DNA of 64,000 bases from Rhizobium sp. RU20A (lineage in GTDB: Bacteria > Pseudomonadota > Alphaproteobacteria > Rhizobiales > Rhizobiaceae). Location of the stretch: contig NZ_FTMB01000003.1 of the NCBI RefSeq assembly GCF_900155885.1, positions 62,001-126,000 on the forward strand, read 5' to 3'. The notes beneath the pieces were generated by a model, which had not been told where the DNA came from, ran no database searches, and saw only the letters and a list, made by a program, of their open reading frames with translations. Of this stretch, positions 37,531 to 46,672 are shown piece after piece. Numbering within the stretch: position 1 is the first letter of the stretch; every line of letters begins with the position of its first letter. A program made the translations under genes and the position numbers.

Positions 37531-37660
37531 GCCCGCACGGACGCGCGCAACAAGGCCATTTCAGCCTTCGGCGATGTCAGGTCGCCGGAGGGGTGCACGT
37601 GGCCCTATCGACAACGACCTGCGCCATGTCGAACGCTCACGCTCATCCGAGCTGGAAAAC

Positions 37661-37694
37661 AAAAAACCCGCCTCCGGAAAGAGGCGGGTGTTTT
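37661..37694. terminator. Bidirectional terminator shared by the candidate sRNA and tme
   Basis: The stem CCCGCCTC (37667-37674) with GAGGCGGG (37681-37688) has a 6-nt loop. On the minus strand it is followed by TTTTTTGTTTT; on the plus strand by TGTTTT. The stronger U tract faces the leftward sRNA. Confidence 0.85.
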
Positions 37695-37809
37695 GGGTTC
37701 TGAAAACAATACTGAAACGGCAGCTTTATCCGGTGAATTTTCGTCCGTGGGAGGACCGGACACCACTAATAGTCGATGCAATAAACATTCTTGATGAAAA
37801 AGTAACCTG
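37661..37809 (-). ncRNA. Candidate small RNA between tme and olsB
   Basis: A leftward transcript of about 150 nt is bounded by a strong promoter (TTGACT-N16-CATAAT) and a strong terminator. Inside, GUCCG/CGGAC (37761-37757 with 37747-37743) form a hairpin whose 9-nt loop GUCCUCCCA exposes UCCUCCC, complementary to a Shine-Dalgarno. Such loops are typical of alphaproteobacterial trans-acting sRNAs. The end is an 8-bp GC stem (CCCGCCTC/GAGGCGGG, 37688-37667) followed by TTTTTTGTTTT. No open reading frame of note is present. It is convergent with tme, whose transcripts may share the hairpin. Confidence 0.7.
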
Positions 37810-37815
37810 AAAGTG

Positions 37816-37843
37816 ATTATGCCTTTTTTTGACGCAGAGTCAA
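37816..37843 (-). promoter_or_regulatory. sigma70-type promoter of the candidate sRNA
   Basis: On the minus strand TTGACT (37843-37838) and CATAAT (37821-37816) are 16 nt apart, giving a start near 37809. The -35 is within a small inverted repeat TTGAC/GTCAA. Confidence 0.7.
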
Positions 37844-37874
37844 GCGGGAATGCTGCGATGCGGCATCTAAGTTT

Positions 37875-38753
37875 TTATGCGAACCGTCCTGCATCGGCAC
37901 CATAATAATTCAAATAGCGGCCAGCGATGCTGCTGATGGGCAGAACCACAAGGACATCCGTGGTGTTGAAGGCGGCATCAACCACAGCGCCGTCACCGAT
38001 CATCGCACCCAGCCGCAAATAGCCCTTGATAAGCGGCGGCAGGGCAGACAAAGCCGTGCGCGGATTGATAGCCTCGGCGGGCATCAAGTCCATCAGGCGA
38101 TAAAGCTCGGGGCGCGCGCTCACCACCCATTCGTCGCGGACGCGTGCATTGTGATGCAGGAAGGACAGGGCCAGCGCGTGTTCTTCCGGCACGATGCCCG
38201 GGAAGGAGCCGCAGCCGAACATGGCATCGATGCCATGGCGCAGTGCATAGGCCCAGTTGCCCTGCCACAGAAGCTCCACGGTGCGGCGGGTCCGGTAGGC
38301 CGGCAGCACGCAGGAGCGACCAAGCTCCATGAAGCGCTTGTCGCCGTGGCGCGCGAGCAGCTGGTCGATCTCGAACTCGGAGCGGGAGTAGAAGCCGCCC
38401 TTGGCTGCCGCCACTTCCTGCCGCAGCAGACGATAGGTGCCGACGACGCGGTCTTCCATGTCGCCGTCAATACCGTTGTCGATGACGAGAAGATGGTCGC
38501 AGATCGCGTCGAAAGCATCGGTCTCCTGGCGGCGCAGATGGCACTCGGGCGCCACCTCGGCCTTCATTTCCTCGACGAACACCCGGTAGCGAACCGACAG
38601 GCATGCCTCGATTTCCTCGCGGCTGCGGGCAAGGCGCGTTTCCAGATTTCCGATCCGCCCGAGAACGTCGTCAGCGGTGCGCGCAAAGTCGGTCCGCGCC
38701 AACACCGTCGTGACGGCTGGTTTCTGCCCATGCTCGAGGAGTTCGATCGTCAT
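37875..38753 (-). CDS. olsB: L-ornithine N(alpha)-acyltransferase
   Basis: Transfers a 3-hydroxyacyl chain from acyl-ACP to ornithine, the first step of ornithine-lipid synthesis, a phosphate-starvation membrane lipid in rhizobia. The 292-residue GNAT-like protein contains EEIEACLSVRYRVFVEEM, ELGRSCVLPAYRTRRTVELL and FGCGSFPGI, which I recognise as OlsB. The start MTIELLEHG is chosen over upstream in-frame codons. olsA is not adjacent, although plsC in this window is a related acyltransferase. No PHO box is evident in the short upstream gap. Confidence 0.87.
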   Translation of the reverse strand: MTIELLEHGQKPAVTTVLARTDFARTADDVLGRIGNLETRLARSREEIEACLSVRYRVFVEEMKAEVAPECHLRRQETDAFDAICDHLLVIDNGIDGDMEDRVVGTYRLLRQEVAAAKGGFYSRSEFEIDQLLARHGDKRFMELGRSCVLPAYRTRRTVELLWQGNWAYALRHGIDAMFGCGSFPGIVPEEHALALSFLHHNARVRDEWVVSARPELYRLMDLMPAEAINPRTALSALPPLIKGYLRLGAMIGDGAVVDAAFNTTDVLVVLPISSIAGRYLNYYGADAGRFA

Positions 38754-38868
38754 CCCGCCATTCCACGTCGCTTGTGAATGGACGCCATAAACCACCATTC
38801 TGCGACATGAAAGTGACAAGACGCGCGGAACCGGCTTACCCATTGAAAAGGCGACGACAAACCGTGCA

Positions 38869-41199
38869 TCAAGCAGACAGGAGACGCTTGATTTCGGCGA
38901 GAAGTGCGGCTGGGGCGGCCGGCTTTGCCAGAATCGCGTCGGCTCCAGCCGCCGCAAGGGCAAGGCGGGTGCCGGCGCTCGTATCCGCCGACAGGACGAG
39001 GATCGGCAGGGCCGCAGCGTCCGCATCCGGCTGGGCGCGGATCGTCTCGATGAGCCGAACCGCATCGCCGCCGGGCATGTTGACGTCAGTGATCAGCAGG
39101 GAGGGTTGCAGGCGCGCGGGCGCAGCAGCGTCATAAAGGGCGGCGGTGACGGCCGGGAAGCTGCCGACAACGCGCACGGCAAAGCCTGCCTTTTCCACGA
39201 CAGAGCGGACCAGCATGGCATTGACCGGATCATCCTCGGCCAGCAGGATGCTGCGCTCGCCGGCGGCCCGCGGCGACGGAACGGCCACCTCAGGCGCCAC
39301 CGCGGGGTTGGCGGCATCGCGCAGGACGGGCCGATTGTCATTGATGGCATCGCGCGTTTCGATGCCCTTCATCCGGCCCCGGAGGACATCGACCAGCGTG
39401 CGTTCGCGCAAGGGACGGATCAACCACGCCTGATAGCCGTCGACCTGGTTGATGGGATGGGCGAGCCGCTCCTCCGGATTGAGCAGATAGGTCTTGCGAA
39501 GCTGCGGCGCGGCAAGCTCTGGATGAAGGCTGAGAAGCCGCGTGAACTGTGGGGCATGGCGATGGTCGACGATCACATCCGTGAGTGCGGATCCGGTCGC
39601 CATGATCGCGGCGACCGCGGCCTCGGCCTCGGCCAGCGTGGCGGCAAGAACCACCGTGCCGCCGAGCGCCGTGATGGTGCCTTCGAGCGCCCGCGCCACG
39701 GGGCCGGAGGGGGCAAGAACCAGCGCAAGCGTGGAGGCCAAGCTGCCGGTGCGGGGATCGTCAACGGGCTCGCGGGCAGGCGTTAGCGGGAAGCGGATGG
39801 TGAAGCAGCTTCCGCAGCCGGGCCGGCTGTCGGCGGTGAGCGCGCCGCCGAAGGCGGTCATGATGCGTCGTGAAATCGAAAGCCCGAGTCCCGTGCCGTC
39901 AGCCTTCTGGTCGGGCGCGCCGGCCTGCTCGAATTCGTCGAAGATACGGGCAAGCTCGGCCTCCGTCATGCCTGCGCCGCTGTCCTCGACACGAATGACG
40001 ACGTTGCCGGCCTCAAGGACGGTCGAGACGAAGACGCCACCGGCGGAGGTGAATTTCACGGCATTTCCAATCACATTGAAGAGCACCTGGCGCAGGCGCG
40101 GAGCATCGAAGGAGAGTTTTGCAGGAATGTCGACCGCAACGGTGGAGGCGATCTCAATGCCCTTGTCATGGGCGCGGCTCGACATCAACTCGACGACGCT
40201 TTCCAGGAGTTCGCGAAGACCATGATCGCCGGGCCTCAGTTCGAAGCGGCCGGCCTCCATGCTGGAAAAATCGAGGAGATCCTCGACAAGCTGCACCAGC
40301 GCGTGGCCCGATTGCTGCATGCCGGCGAGATAGTTGGCCTGTTCGCGCGTCAGGCGGGTCTGCGACAGAAGATTGCTCATGCCCAGAATGCCGGAGAGCG
40401 GCGTGCGAATGTCGTGGCTGACGGTGGCGAGCAATTGCGATTTGGCGCGATTGGCCTCCTCGGCGCTCAGCCGCGCCGCTTCATTGACCCGCATCACACG
40501 CTCCTCGCGGGTCATGTCCCGGCCGATGGAATGCATGGTCAGCTGGCCGGTCTCGGCATCGCGCAGGAGAATGTTGTGCCAGTCATAAACGCGCATGCCG
40601 TCAGGGCCGGGTGCGCAGACGCGGTAATGCTCGTGGCCCTCGGCCGGCTCGAACAGAAGCCCGAGTTCGTCGCAGGTCCTGCCGATCGGGTCCTTGTCGT
40701 CGCCCAGCCGGCGCACCACCGCATTGGCGGCAAGAATGCGGCCCAGGTGATCCCGGATCATGGCGATATCACCGAACTGGTCGTGGACGCCGAAGAGAAG
40801 TTCGCGGGTTTCCAGCCGCTCCCAGCGGCGGTCGCCCTGCCGTTCGGCAAGGTCCTTGCGGCCGGAGGCGGCCGGCTTGCGGCGGCGCAGCAGGGCAATC
40901 GCACCGACGATACCGGCCGCCGCCACGCCGGCTGCCAGCGCGCCGAGGCCCTGTTCCAGACCGGTGCCGAGAATGAATGCGGAAGACAGGAGACCGGCAC
41001 CCGCGATCGCCACGTTGCCGGCCGGGGCGTGCTCGTGGGCGAGGCCGGTAGCGCAGATGGCGGCGGCATCGCCGGCACCATACAGGGAGGGCGGCCCGAA
41101 GGCCGTTTTGCCGCGTCGCTCCCGGAGCCGGCGCCGTTCTGGCCGGGCGGCGGCAAAAGCCAAGCGAACGCGATCGTGAAGTCGGGACGGGTTTGTCAT
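38869..41199 (-). CDS. Hybrid sensor histidine kinase / response regulator
   Basis: A 776-residue hybrid kinase. Two membrane segments near residues 60-105 precede a PAS-like domain (about 130-235). The HisKA box TVSHDIRTPLSG follows, with His262, then the ATPase domain (NVIGNAVKFTSAGG, EDSGAGMTEAELARIF, GTGLGLSISRRIM). A degenerate receiver-like domain around residues 500-610 lacks a clear phospho-acceptor pattern. The true receiver (SILLAEDDPVNAMLVRSV, Asp705 in ITDVNMPGG) ends the protein. The input signal is unknown, and no phosphotransfer partner is next to it. It may be co-transcribed behind lspA. Confidence 0.88.
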   Translation of the reverse strand: MTNPSRLHDRVRLAFAAARPERRRLRERRGKTAFGPPSLYGAGDAAAICATGLAHEHAPAGNVAIAGAGLLSSAFILGTGLEQGLGALAAGVAAAGIVGAIALLRRRKPAASGRKDLAERQGDRRWERLETRELLFGVHDQFGDIAMIRDHLGRILAANAVVRRLGDDKDPIGRTCDELGLLFEPAEGHEHYRVCAPGPDGMRVYDWHNILLRDAETGQLTMHSIGRDMTREERVMRVNEAARLSAEEANRAKSQLLATVSHDIRTPLSGILGMSNLLSQTRLTREQANYLAGMQQSGHALVQLVEDLLDFSSMEAGRFELRPGDHGLRELLESVVELMSSRAHDKGIEIASTVAVDIPAKLSFDAPRLRQVLFNVIGNAVKFTSAGGVFVSTVLEAGNVVIRVEDSGAGMTEAELARIFDEFEQAGAPDQKADGTGLGLSISRRIMTAFGGALTADSRPGCGSCFTIRFPLTPAREPVDDPRTGSLASTLALVLAPSGPVARALEGTITALGGTVVLAATLAEAEAAVAAIMATGSALTDVIVDHRHAPQFTRLLSLHPELAAPQLRKTYLLNPEERLAHPINQVDGYQAWLIRPLRERTLVDVLRGRMKGIETRDAINDNRPVLRDAANPAVAPEVAVPSPRAAGERSILLAEDDPVNAMLVRSVVEKAGFAVRVVGSFPAVTAALYDAAAPARLQPSLLITDVNMPGGDAVRLIETIRAQPDADAAALPILVLSADTSAGTRLALAAAGADAILAKPAAPAALLAEIKRLLSA

Positions 41200-41254
41200 G
41201 GTGCGACCCTATCACACCAGACGTTCCGAATGGCTTCCGGCAAAGGTTCGGATT

Positions 41255-41800
41255 TTAGTGTTTTGGGCTCTCGTGTTTCGGGTTTCGACGCGGCAGGATT
41301 TCGTCGAGGATGATCGCGCCCGCGCCGAGCGTGATGTAGCTGTCGGCGAGGTTGAAAACGGCGAACGACCAGGTCGCGGTGTGGAACAGCACGTAATCAA
41401 CGACATAGCCAAAGATCAGCTTGTCGATGAGATTGCCGATCGCGCCTGCGATGATCATGGCGTAGCCGAGATGGGCAAGGCCGCGATGCTTCGGCGTCTT
41501 CTTCCACAGCCACAGCACGAAGGCGACCACGGCAAGGCGAAGGGCGATGATGAATTCGGTTTCCATGCCAGACAGCATGGAAAAGGCAACGCCGTAATTG
41601 TGGGTGAGATAGAGCGCCAGGAACGGCAGCAGCGACACCGCCTGCTCGAAGGGCAGCATGTCGCTCAGCGCGACCTTGATCACCTGATCCAGCGCCACCG
41701 CCACGAAAATGAAGAGCGCGATCGGCAGCGGGCGGGAAAAGAGCGCGGGGCGCGGGGCGTCCGTTTCGACAGTCGTGTCTTCCAGCATATCAGCGGGCAT
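41255..41800 (-). CDS. lspA: Lipoprotein signal peptidase (signal peptidase II)
   Basis: Cleaves prolipoprotein signal peptides at the inner membrane. The 181-residue protein has four membrane segments and both catalytic aspartates in conserved context ([10 protein letters not shown] and FNLADSYI). Its start overlaps the spoU-type methyltransferase gene by 11 bp; an internal ATG (MLEDTT, 41788) is an alternative. It works just before Lnt, encoded elsewhere in this window. Confidence 0.95.
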   Translation of the reverse strand: MPADMLEDTTVETDAPRPALFSRPLPIALFIFVAVALDQVIKVALSDMLPFEQAVSLLPFLALYLTHNYGVAFSMLSGMETEFIIALRLAVVAFVLWLWKKTPKHRGLAHLGYAMIIAGAIGNLIDKLIFGYVVDYVLFHTATWSFAVFNLADSYITLGAGAIILDEILPRRNPKHESPKH

Positions 41801-42662
41801 CCAGGGTCAGGAGATGGCGGCGGGCCTCGAAGAGCATGATGCCGGTGGCGATCCCAAGGTTCAGCGAATCGGCCCGTCCGGCCTGAGGGATGCGGGCGAG
41901 CGCATCGGCCTCCCGTGCCAGTTCGTCGGGAAGGCCGGATTGTTCGTTGCCCATCAGGAGCACGACGGGCGCGCCTTTATACTCGATGGTGCGGTAGTCG
42001 ACGGCGCCGGCAAGGTGGGTGGCGACGACCTTTGCCTTGGCCTGCTTCTTCCAGGCGATGAACTCTTCGGGCGTCGCGCGACTGACGGGCATGGCGAAGA
42101 CCGAGCCCATCGTGGCGCGAACCGTTTCCATGGCAAAGGGGTCGGTCGTGTCGCCGACGAGGATGACGCCGGAAGCGCCGGCCGCATCGGAAGTGCGGAT
42201 CACCGTGCCGAGATTGCCGGGATCGCGCACCCGGTCGAGCGCCACATAGGTCTCGTCCCTGGCGGGGCGAATATCCGACAAGCGACGGTATTGCTGATCG
42301 AAGATGCCGACGACCATCTGCGGATTGTCGCGCCGGGTGATGGCGGACAGGACCTTTTCGCTGACTTCGAGCACGAGCCCGCCGCGCGACACGGTCTTCA
42401 GCGCCGCCTGCTCCACCGCCGGCTTGCCCTTGACGTTCTTGGCATAGACCAGCGTGCGGATGGTCCAGCCGAGGTCCAGAGCGTCGATCACGAGCTTCAG
42501 CCCTTCGGCCATGAAGGTGCCGGTCTCGTCGCGGTGCTTCTTGAGTGAAAGCGCCTTGATGTCCTTGATGATCGGATTGGCGAGGCTGGTGACGTCCTTC
42601 ACCTGCCCGACCTTCCCAGTGCCCACCTTGGAAGGTCCGTCGTTGCGTCTGTCTTGCGTCAT
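41790..42662 (-). CDS. SpoU (TrmH/RlmB) family RNA 2'-O-methyltransferase
   Basis: A SPOUT-fold RNA methyltransferase of 290 residues. An N-terminal substrate-binding domain is followed by the knotted SAM site with the three family motifs: [30 protein letters not shown] and [15 protein letters not shown]. The exact target (23S rRNA or tRNA ribose) cannot be decided here. It overlaps the upstream methyltransferase gene by 4 bp and lspA by 11 bp, so the three are translationally coupled. Confidence 0.88.
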   Translation of the reverse strand: MTQDRRNDGPSKVGTGKVGQVKDVTSLANPIIKDIKALSLKKHRDETGTFMAEGLKLVIDALDLGWTIRTLVYAKNVKGKPAVEQAALKTVSRGGLVLEVSEKVLSAITRRDNPQMVVGIFDQQYRRLSDIRPARDETYVALDRVRDPGNLGTVIRTSDAAGASGVILVGDTTDPFAMETVRATMGSVFAMPVSRATPEEFIAWKKQAKAKVVATHLAGAVDYRTIEYKGAPVVLLMGNEQSGLPDELAREADALARIPQAGRADSLNLGIATGIMLFEARRHLLTLDAR

Positions 42663-43867
42663 GCGGGCACCCAGCGGCTGAAGAGCGAGGTGGAGAGCGC
42701 CCGGCCCGGCGTTGCCGCATCCAGACCCGCCTCGCGGATGATGAGTTCGCCGGATTCGACCACGCCGCCGCGTCCGCGCATCACTTCGCGCAGAAGCTCG
42801 TGGATCGAATAGAAGCTGGCACGGATGGAATAGGCCGTCAGCACGAGGCCGCGCGCATCGTCCGAGAGAATGGCGCGGCAGGTGTCGAGCATGGCCGGCA
42901 GGTGATCGAAGAGGTGCCAGACCTCGCCGTTCGGGCCACGGCCGAATTTCGGCGGGTCGGTGAGGATGATGTCGTAGCGGCTGCCGCGGCGCTCCTCGCG
43001 CTGCACGAATTTCATGGCGTCCTCGCAGATCCAGCGGATCGGCAGGTCGGTGAGGCGGCCGATCGTCTGGTTCTCGCGCGCCCAGCCGATCGCCTTTTTC
43101 GAGGCATCGACATGGGTGACCTCGCAGCCGGCCCGCGCCGCGATCAGCGAGGCGACGCCGGTATAACCGAAAAGGTTCAGTACCTTCAGCGGACGCCGTG
43201 CCTTCTCGGCCTCGCCGGCCAGCCAGCGCCAGTGGGCGAGCTGCTCGGGAAAGACGCCGACATGGCGGAAGGCGGTGAAGCGGCCGAGAAAATCGGTGTC
43301 CAGAAGACGCATCGGCCAGGTCTCGCCAAGCGGCAGGCCGGGAAAGCGCCAGCGGCCCATGCCCTCCTCGTCCGTATCACCGGTGAAGATGGCATCGGCC
43401 TTCTCCCAGACGGAGGCAGGCAACGCGCGCGGCCAGAGCGCCTGCGCCTCGGGGCGCACGATGCGGTAGGGGCCGTATTGCTCCAGCTTCTCACCATCAC
43501 CGCTGTCGATCAGGTGATAATCGCCGCCGGCGACGGTCTCGAGGATGAGGGGCACGCGCTCGCCCGGCTTCTCGCCGGTTCGGGCCACCATGACATAGCG
43601 AGGCGCAGCCTCCATCGCGGCCGCCGGCTCGCGGGCCGGCATGCGCTCGCGCTTCGGCTGGCCGGAGGGAGCGGCTGACAGCGCCTGCTCGGGGCCGCGC
43701 TTGCGGTCGGCGGCCATGCGCTCCGCCGCCTGCGGGCGTTCGGTCCGCGACGAAGCCTTTGCGCTGGCGGCGCCGGACGGGCGCTTGTCGACCCCTTTCG
43801 TGCCGGGCTTGCCGGAGGGCTTGCCCCTGGCCGGAGCTCCGGCGGGGCGCTTCTGCCTATCCTTCAC
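42659..43867 (-). CDS. Class I SAM-dependent methyltransferase, RlmI-like
   Basis: A Rossmann-fold methyltransferase related to 23S rRNA m5C methyltransferases of the RlmI/COG1092 group. The SAM site is VLNLFGYTGVASLIAARAG and the catalytic-type motif is ILTDPPKFGRGP. The first 80 or so residues are unusual: low-complexity and very basic (Lys, Arg, Ala, Gly, Pro), like an RNA-binding tail. The ATG at 43867 includes that tail; a shorter start is possible. It overlaps the downstream SpoU gene by 4 bp. Confidence 0.82.
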   Translation of the reverse strand: MKDRQKRPAGAPARGKPSGKPGTKGVDKRPSGAASAKASSRTERPQAAERMAADRKRGPEQALSAAPSGQPKRERMPAREPAAAMEAAPRYVMVARTGEKPGERVPLILETVAGGDYHLIDSGDGEKLEQYGPYRIVRPEAQALWPRALPASVWEKADAIFTGDTDEEGMGRWRFPGLPLGETWPMRLLDTDFLGRFTAFRHVGVFPEQLAHWRWLAGEAEKARRPLKVLNLFGYTGVASLIAARAGCEVTHVDASKKAIGWARENQTIGRLTDLPIRWICEDAMKFVQREERRGSRYDIILTDPPKFGRGPNGEVWHLFDHLPAMLDTCRAILSDDARGLVLTAYSIRASFYSIHELLREVMRGRGGVVESGELIIREAGLDAATPGRALSTSLFSRWVPA

Positions 43868-43985
43868 GTGGATGTTCCCGTGCGATCAACTGACTGTTTC
43901 TGGTCTGGTCGCTGCCCATAGAGCATTTTTCACACAATGGGAAACACCCGCCGCGCGTTTGCGCATCCAGAGCCGGAAAATAGGC

Positions 43986-44327
43986 TCAAGTCTTGACCGG
44001 CACGACGGCCTGCGATGCGGCAGTTTCGGCGCGCTGGCGCTGGCGCTCGGCCTCGCTCTGCCACTTCACAGCATCCGTTGCGCCGGCACGGGCGCGCTTG
44101 CGGTGCTTGCCCTGACTGACCCAGGTGGCCATCGAGCCGATGATCATGCCGAGGATGAGGGCGGCAAACAGGAAGACGAAGAAGGGCGCCGTGGCCGAAA
44201 GCACGGGATCGGTCGGCTCGAAGGGGTTCAGCGCCAGCGTCACCGCCTGCCGGTTGGCGACGGAGAGCACGATCAGCACGATGGCGATCGGCACGAGCAC
44301 GATGATGTTGACGGTTTTCCTGATCAT
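43986..44327 (-). CDS. LapA-domain (DUF1049) membrane protein
   Basis: A 113-residue inner-membrane protein with two hydrophobic segments (IIVLVPIAIVLIVLSVAN and FFVFLFAALILGMIIGSM) and a basic cytoplasmic tail. This is the LapA/DUF1049 layout, related to the lipopolysaccharide assembly protein LapA of E. coli. The ATG at 44327 (MIRKTVN) is preferred over a TTG four codons upstream. It follows ihfB by 139 bp, an arrangement also found in gammaproteobacteria. Confidence 0.85.
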   Translation of the reverse strand: MIRKTVNIIVLVPIAIVLIVLSVANRQAVTLALNPFEPTDPVLSATAPFFVFLFAALILGMIIGSMATWVSQGKHRKRARAGATDAVKWQSEAERQRQRAETAASQAVVPVKT

Positions 44328-44466
44328 GTCTCTTCTCAAGCCTCCGGGCCGGTCCGGTCAGCGTTGCCGGGTCACTTCGGCATAAACAGGGCGATGGCGC
44401 CGGAAGACAAGGGGGGCTTATTGGCACGGTGTCGCACCGGACCCTTCTTCGGCCCGGCCGCCAGCC

Positions 44467-44769
44467 TCAATCATCATCCTTGTCGGCCATGCCCGGGTTC
44501 AAGCGCTCGCGCAGTTCCTTACCGGTCTTGAAGAAGGGCACCCACTTTTCCTCGACGAACACGCTGTCGCCGGTGCGCGGATTGCGGCCGGAGCGGGACG
44601 GACGGTTCTTGACGGAAAAGGCGCCGAAGCCGCGCAGTTCGACCCGGTTGCCGGCGGACAGCGCATCGGTGATCTCGTCGAGGACGGCATTGACGATGTT
44701 TTCGACGTCGCGGTGATAGAGATGCGGATTGCGTGCCGCAACGATCTGTACCAGTTCCGACTTGATCAC
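44467..44769 (-). CDS. ihfB: Integration host factor subunit beta
   Basis: A DNA-bending protein of 100 residues. The family signature [20 protein letters not shown] holds the arm and intercalating proline region, preceded by [19 protein letters not shown] commonly assists RpoN-dependent promoters, and rpoN is encoded 4 kb away. It lies between sppA and the LapA-like gene. Confidence 0.95.
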   Translation of the reverse strand: MIKSELVQIVAARNPHLYHRDVENIVNAVLDEITDALSAGNRVELRGFGAFSVKNRPSRSGRNPRTGDSVFVEEKWVPFFKTGKELRERLNPGMADKDDD

Positions 44770-44870
44770 TGTCGCCCCTCGCCCGTTTCCAAAGGTTCTA
44801 TCGATAGGGAAGCTTGACCCACCACGCGGCGAGACACCCTTTCGGGCAGCTGCCAGCCTTCCGCTTCCTC

Positions 44871-45824
44871 TTAACGTGGCTCAACCTGCCAAACGGAAAC
44901 CATACCGTCAAGGAACAACTTGTCGGTCATGTGCTTTTCTATCCCCTGAAAAGATTGAAAAAACTGGCTCCCGAAGTGGTCGGCCAGCGCATCGGCCAGG
45001 GAACCAAGACCGAAAGGCAGACCGGTTGATGGCGCACGCCACTCAATCACCGGCAGATCCTCGTCGATCTCTCGCGTTTCCAGATAGGCCTTGATCTCGG
45101 GATCGCCGCCGAGTTCATCCACAAGGCCCGCGGCCTTGGCCTGGCGGCCGGTCAGAATTCGGCCGTCGGCCAGTTGGCGGGCGGCGGCCGGGTCCATGCC
45201 GCGACGCTCGGCGACGCGGTCGACGAACCAGCCGAAACTGTCGTTGATCATCGCCTGAATCATGGCCTGCGCTTCCGGCGTGGCGGGGTGGAAGGGCGAG
45301 GGTTCGGCCTTTAGCGGCGCGGATTTGATCTCTTCCAGGGAGACGCCGAGCTTGTCGAGTAGCGGCTTGATCTGCGGATACTGGAAGATGACGCCGATCG
45401 AACCGGTGATCGAGGTCTCGCCGGCCACGATATGATCGGCGCCGATGGCGATCATATAGCCGGCGGAGGCCGCCAGCGTGCGGATATCGGCAACGACCGG
45501 CTTCTTGGCCGAGATGCGGCGCAGCGCCTTGTAGATCGCCTCGCCGCCATAGGTGGTGCCGCCGGGCGAGGAGATGGAGACGATGAGCGCCTTGACGGCA
45601 TCGGTCTTCTCGATCGTGTCAAGCCGCTCCAGCAGGTCGCGATCATCCTGGATGAGGCCCGAGATCGTGACACGGGCGACATGCGGCACCGCCTGTCGGC
45701 TGCCACTGCCGGCGAAATAGATGGCACCAGCGATCGCGGCGAGCGCGATGCCGATGGCGGCAAAGCGCCAGAAGGCCAGCCTGGAGCGCAGGCGGCGGCG
45801 GTCGAGAAGCGCGAGGTCTTCCAT
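44871..45824 (-). CDS. sppA: Signal peptide peptidase SppA (S49 family)
   Basis: A membrane-anchored serine protease that clears cleaved signal peptides. The 317-residue protein has one N-terminal membrane segment (about residues 18-40). The nucleophile is Ser120 ([12 protein letters not shown]) and the base is Lys172 ([11 protein letters not shown]), 52 residues apart as in the short Bacillus-type SppA. The start [10 protein letters not shown] is chosen because AAGGA precedes it. It is the upstream gene of the leftward sppA-ihfB-lapA-like run. Confidence 0.92.
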   Translation of the reverse strand: MEDLALLDRRRLRSRLAFWRFAAIGIALAAIAGAIYFAGSGSRQAVPHVARVTISGLIQDDRDLLERLDTIEKTDAVKALIVSISSPGGTTYGGEAIYKALRRISAKKPVVADIRTLAASAGYMIAIGADHIVAGETSITGSIGVIFQYPQIKPLLDKLGVSLEEIKSAPLKAEPSPFHPATPEAQAMIQAMINDSFGWFVDRVAERRGMDPAAARQLADGRILTGRQAKAAGLVDELGGDPEIKAYLETREIDEDLPVIEWRAPSTGLPFGLGSLADALADHFGSQFFQSFQGIEKHMTDKLFLDGMVSVWQVEPR

Positions 45825-45994
45825 CTCAATTCCTTCTGGTTTGCGCAAAACCGGCGGGCGGCGCAAAGGGTTGGCAAACAATTAAGCGCTTCCATTGTAG
45901 CCTGCCAGAAAAATCGCCATATTCGCTGCGTTAAACGCCACCTACCAACGCGCCCCGCAAGCGGGCCCCCGCGAGGAAGTCGAAAGCCCGCTTC

Positions 45995-46657
45995 ATGCTC
46001 GACGCAGTTTCCCCCCCTGGCAGCGCCCGGCTTGACGCTGGCGAGGCAGCCTACCGCAAGGCGCGCCAGCATTCGTCGCGCGTGCGGCGGCTGCGCATCC
46101 TGCTGCCGGTCATTGCCGGAGTGATCGCTGCGGCCTTCATCGGCGTCTCCGTGGTCAGGACCTTCCTGCCGGAAGAGCTGGAGCTTCAGTCCGCAACAAT
46201 CGAGAACGGCAAGATCGTCATGCAGAACCCGGCGATCGCGGGACGCAACAAGGACGGCATTTCCTATTCCATGAAGGCGGTCCGGGCGCTGCAGGACATC
46301 GCCAACCCCGACATGATCACGCTGGAAACGATCCGCGCGCAGATGCCGATGAAGGACAGCATGATCGCCACCGTGGAGGCCCAGAGCGGCATTTACGATC
46401 GCGGCAAGAACACGCTGGAGATGGACAAGCCCTTCTCCATTTCCATCAACAACGGCACCAATGCCGACTTCCAGTCCGCCTTTCTCGACATCACCGCCGG
46501 CGAGATGAACAGCGACAAACCAATCGCCATCAGCATGAAGGGCGGTTCCATTGTTGCGCAGCGGCTGAGAATGACGGATAAGGGTCGAAATGTGACCTTC
46601 GAGGGCAATGTCCGGGTGAACGTCGATCCGGCAGCCATCCGCAAGATTGACAACTAG
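45995..46657 (+). CDS. lptC: LPS export ABC transporter periplasmic protein LptC
   Basis: A bitopic protein of the Lpt bridge that receives LPS from LptB2FG and passes it to LptA. The 220-residue protein has one membrane segment near residues 32-55 (ILLPVIAGVIAAAFIGVSVV) and a periplasmic beta domain of the DUF1239/LptC type. It is followed after 15 bp by lptA. Confidence 0.9.
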   Translation: MLDAVSPPGSARLDAGEAAYRKARQHSSRVRRLRILLPVIAGVIAAAFIGVSVVRTFLPEELELQSATIENGKIVMQNPAIAGRNKDGISYSMKAVRALQDIANPDMITLETIRAQMPMKDSMIATVEAQSGIYDRGKNTLEMDKPFSISINNGTNADFQSAFLDITAGEMNSDKPIAISMKGGSIVAQRLRMTDKGRNVTFEGNVRVNVDPAAIRKIDN

Positions 46658-46672
46658 GAACCCGTCGTCGCC

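Noticed and set aside
44418-44434. sigma54-like TGGCACG-N4-CGCA site between ihfB and the LapA-like gene
   Set aside because: The -12 word deviates from TTGC and it points into the 3' end of ihfB with no gene to drive, so it is probably chance.
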